Assembly (NCBI GenBank): GCA_946886845.1
Contig: CAMPJH010000067.1
Location: 1 to 7,773, forward strand
Direction: 5' to 3'
Source of the DNA: an uncultured Sphingomonas sp.
GTDB lineage: Bacteria > Pseudomonadota > Alphaproteobacteria > Sphingomonadales > Sphingomonadaceae
DNA: 7,773 nt
Made by a program: the position numbers and the translations under genes. Shown here in pieces: positions 6,872 through 7,773 of this stretch (positions are counted from its first letter, which is position 1; each line of letters opens with the position of its first letter). Below the pieces are notes generated by a model. It did not search any database and was not told the origin of the DNA. It worked only from the letters and a program-made list of their open reading frames with translations.

Positions 6872-7054
6872 ATGTCGCGCCGCAGGGGCAGTTTCGAGAA
6901 TAGGGACGAGGTGCTGGAGCGATTCGGCCATAAGGGAACGCCGGCCGCGCTCGACGATCAGCTCCAGTCGGCGGACACCAAACGCAAGAAACCTCGGCGC
7001 GAATGCCGGTCCTTCAAGCTCAACCAAAGCCTGTTCGAGCAGTCGCAGGGCTGA
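6872..7054 (+). CDS. Small hypothetical protein, 60 residues, likely stress-induced
   Basis: I do not recognise this protein. It starts MSRRRGSFENRDEVLERFG, has an acidic, glutamine-rich middle (residues 28-35) and a strongly basic stretch KRKKPRRECR (37-46) with the only cysteine at 45, and ends SLFEQSQG. There are 14 Lys/Arg against 9 Asp/Glu. No signal peptide or membrane segment is visible; nucleic-acid or ribosome binding is possible from composition only. ATG 6872 is chosen because GGAGGAG (6862-6868) lies 3 nt upstream; a longer reading from TTG 6815 would begin inside the promoter. The gene sits behind an EcfG-type promoter, and its TGA directly abuts the stop codon of the convergent gene. 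That it is a real gene rests on the promoter plus ribosome binding site; no homology supports it. Confidence 0.62.
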   Translation: MSRRRGSFENRDEVLERFGHKGTPAALDDQLQSADTKRKKPRRECRSFKLNQSLFEQSQG

Positions 7055-7773
7055 CTAGCGCTTCGCCTTCTGACGCAGCTTGGTAATCGTCGAGGCGTGG
7101 CTGATCTGCTCGACGTCCGTCTTGCAGTGGATCAGGCGAATCCCCTTCTTCTTCAGCGCCTTGTCGAGCGCGGCGGGGAAGTCGGCGGTCTTGTCGACCG
7201 TTTCCGCCCAGCCGCCATAAGCGCGCGCGAGGGCAGCGAAATCGGGATTCTCGAGGTCGGTCGCCGAGACCCGCTTCGGATAGTCGCGCTCCTGGTGCAT
7301 CCGGATCGTGCCGTAGCTGCCATTGTCGACGAGGATGACGAGCAGGTCGCAGCCGCGCTGAGCGGCGGTTGCCAGCTCCTGCCCGTTCATCAGGAAATCG
7401 CCGTCGCCGGCGACGCAAACCACCGGCCGGTCCTTGAAGCGGAGCGCGGCGGCGACCGCGGCCGGCACCCCATAGCCCATCGTCCCGCTGGTCGGGGCGA
7501 GCTGGGTCGGCATCGGCCCGTAACGCCAGTAGCGATGCACCCAGCCGGAGAAATTGCCGGCGCCGTTGGTGACGATCGTCTCGGCGGGAAGCCGCTCACG
7601 CATCGCCGCGACGCACAGCCCGAGGTCGAGCTTGACGCCTTTCGCCGGCTTCGGCTCCGACCAGTCGAGCCATTGCTTGTGCGCCTGCTCGCCGCAGCCG
7701 AAGCGGACCAGATCGGGATCGATCCAGTCGTCGACCATCTCGGCGAACTCGCCCATGTCGGCGCAAATCGGAA
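7055..7773 (-). CDS. Thiamine-diphosphate-dependent enzyme, acetolactate-synthase-like (5' part outside window)
   Basis: This is the C-terminal 238 or so residues of a ThDP enzyme of the acetolactate synthase / pyruvate decarboxylase superfamily, which act on 2-oxo acids. The full family length is about 550 residues. The reading frame is open to position 7773 and continues upstream (PICADMGEFAEM), so the ATG at 7754-7756 is internal. The segment holds the ThDP-binding domain: APTSGTMGYGVPAA, then VAGDGDFLMNGQELATAA with GDGD at 7408-7397, and VDNGSYGTIRMHQE with the Mg2+-ligand asparagine at 7324-7322. GDG to Asn is about 28 residues, as expected. The C-terminus is basic (LRQKAKR). Which 2-oxo acid it uses cannot be told; it need not be the branched-chain biosynthetic IlvB. 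The TAG stop touches the TGA of the convergent small gene. Confidence 0.88.
   Translation of the reverse strand, partial: PICADMGEFAEMVDDWIDPDLVRFGCGEQAHKQWLDWSEPKPAKGVKLDLGLCVAAMRERLPAETIVTNGAGNFSGWVHRYWRYGPMPTQLAPTSGTMGYGVPAAVAAALRFKDRPVVCVAGDGDFLMNGQELATAAQRGCDLLVILVDNGSYGTIRMHQERDYPKRVSATDLENPDFAALARAYGGWAETVDKTADFPAALDKALKKKGIRLIHCKTDVEQISHASTITKLRQKAKR

Overview
The window is GC-rich, densely packed and fully chromosomal in character. It looks like an alphaproteobacterium, most probably a sphingomonad. This rests on the alphaproteobacterial form of AccB, the aroQ-accB-accC order, the TPP-enzyme type and a near-consensus EcfG (general stress response) promoter. There is no insertion sequence, tRNA, rRNA, phage gene or CRISPR array. 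The organism assignment is inference from gene style, not from a marker gene.

Layout. (1) Positions 1-2217, minus strand: an aroQ-accB-accC operon. AroQ is a type II dehydroquinase, AccB the biotin carrier and AccC the biotin carboxylase of acetyl-CoA carboxylase; AccC is cut by the window edge. (2) A 51-bp divergent intergenic region, 2218-2268, holds a putative promoter for aroQ that would give a nearly leaderless mRNA, and a perfect 14-bp palindrome. (3) Positions 2269-3287, plus strand: thiS-thiG, the sulfur carrier and thiazole synthase of thiamine biosynthesis. A hairpin follows. (4) Positions 3344-5321, plus: pcm (protein-L-isoaspartate methyltransferase), overlapping by 8 nt an erythromycin-esterase-superfamily gene. 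(5) Positions 5386-6781, plus: a DUF1326 gene overlapping by 14 nt a DUF2182 membrane-protein gene. Both are cysteine-rich, and the second is interrupted by one in-frame TAG. (6) Positions 6872-7054: an unrecognised 60-residue protein behind a convincing EcfG-type promoter. (7) Positions 7055-7773, minus: the C-terminal part of a thiamine-diphosphate enzyme, whose stop codon directly abuts that of the small gene.

Most of the window is housekeeping metabolism: fatty acid, aromatic amino acid and thiamine synthesis, and protein repair. The points most worth a second look are the amber codon inside the DUF2182 gene, where a tyrosine is expected from family memory; the replacement of the catalytic tyrosine and neighbouring arginine in the AroQ lid loop; and the EcfG-type promoter in front of an orphan small protein. 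I do not see a clear new multi-gene system. The closest candidate is the DUF1326-DUF2182 cysteine-rich pair.
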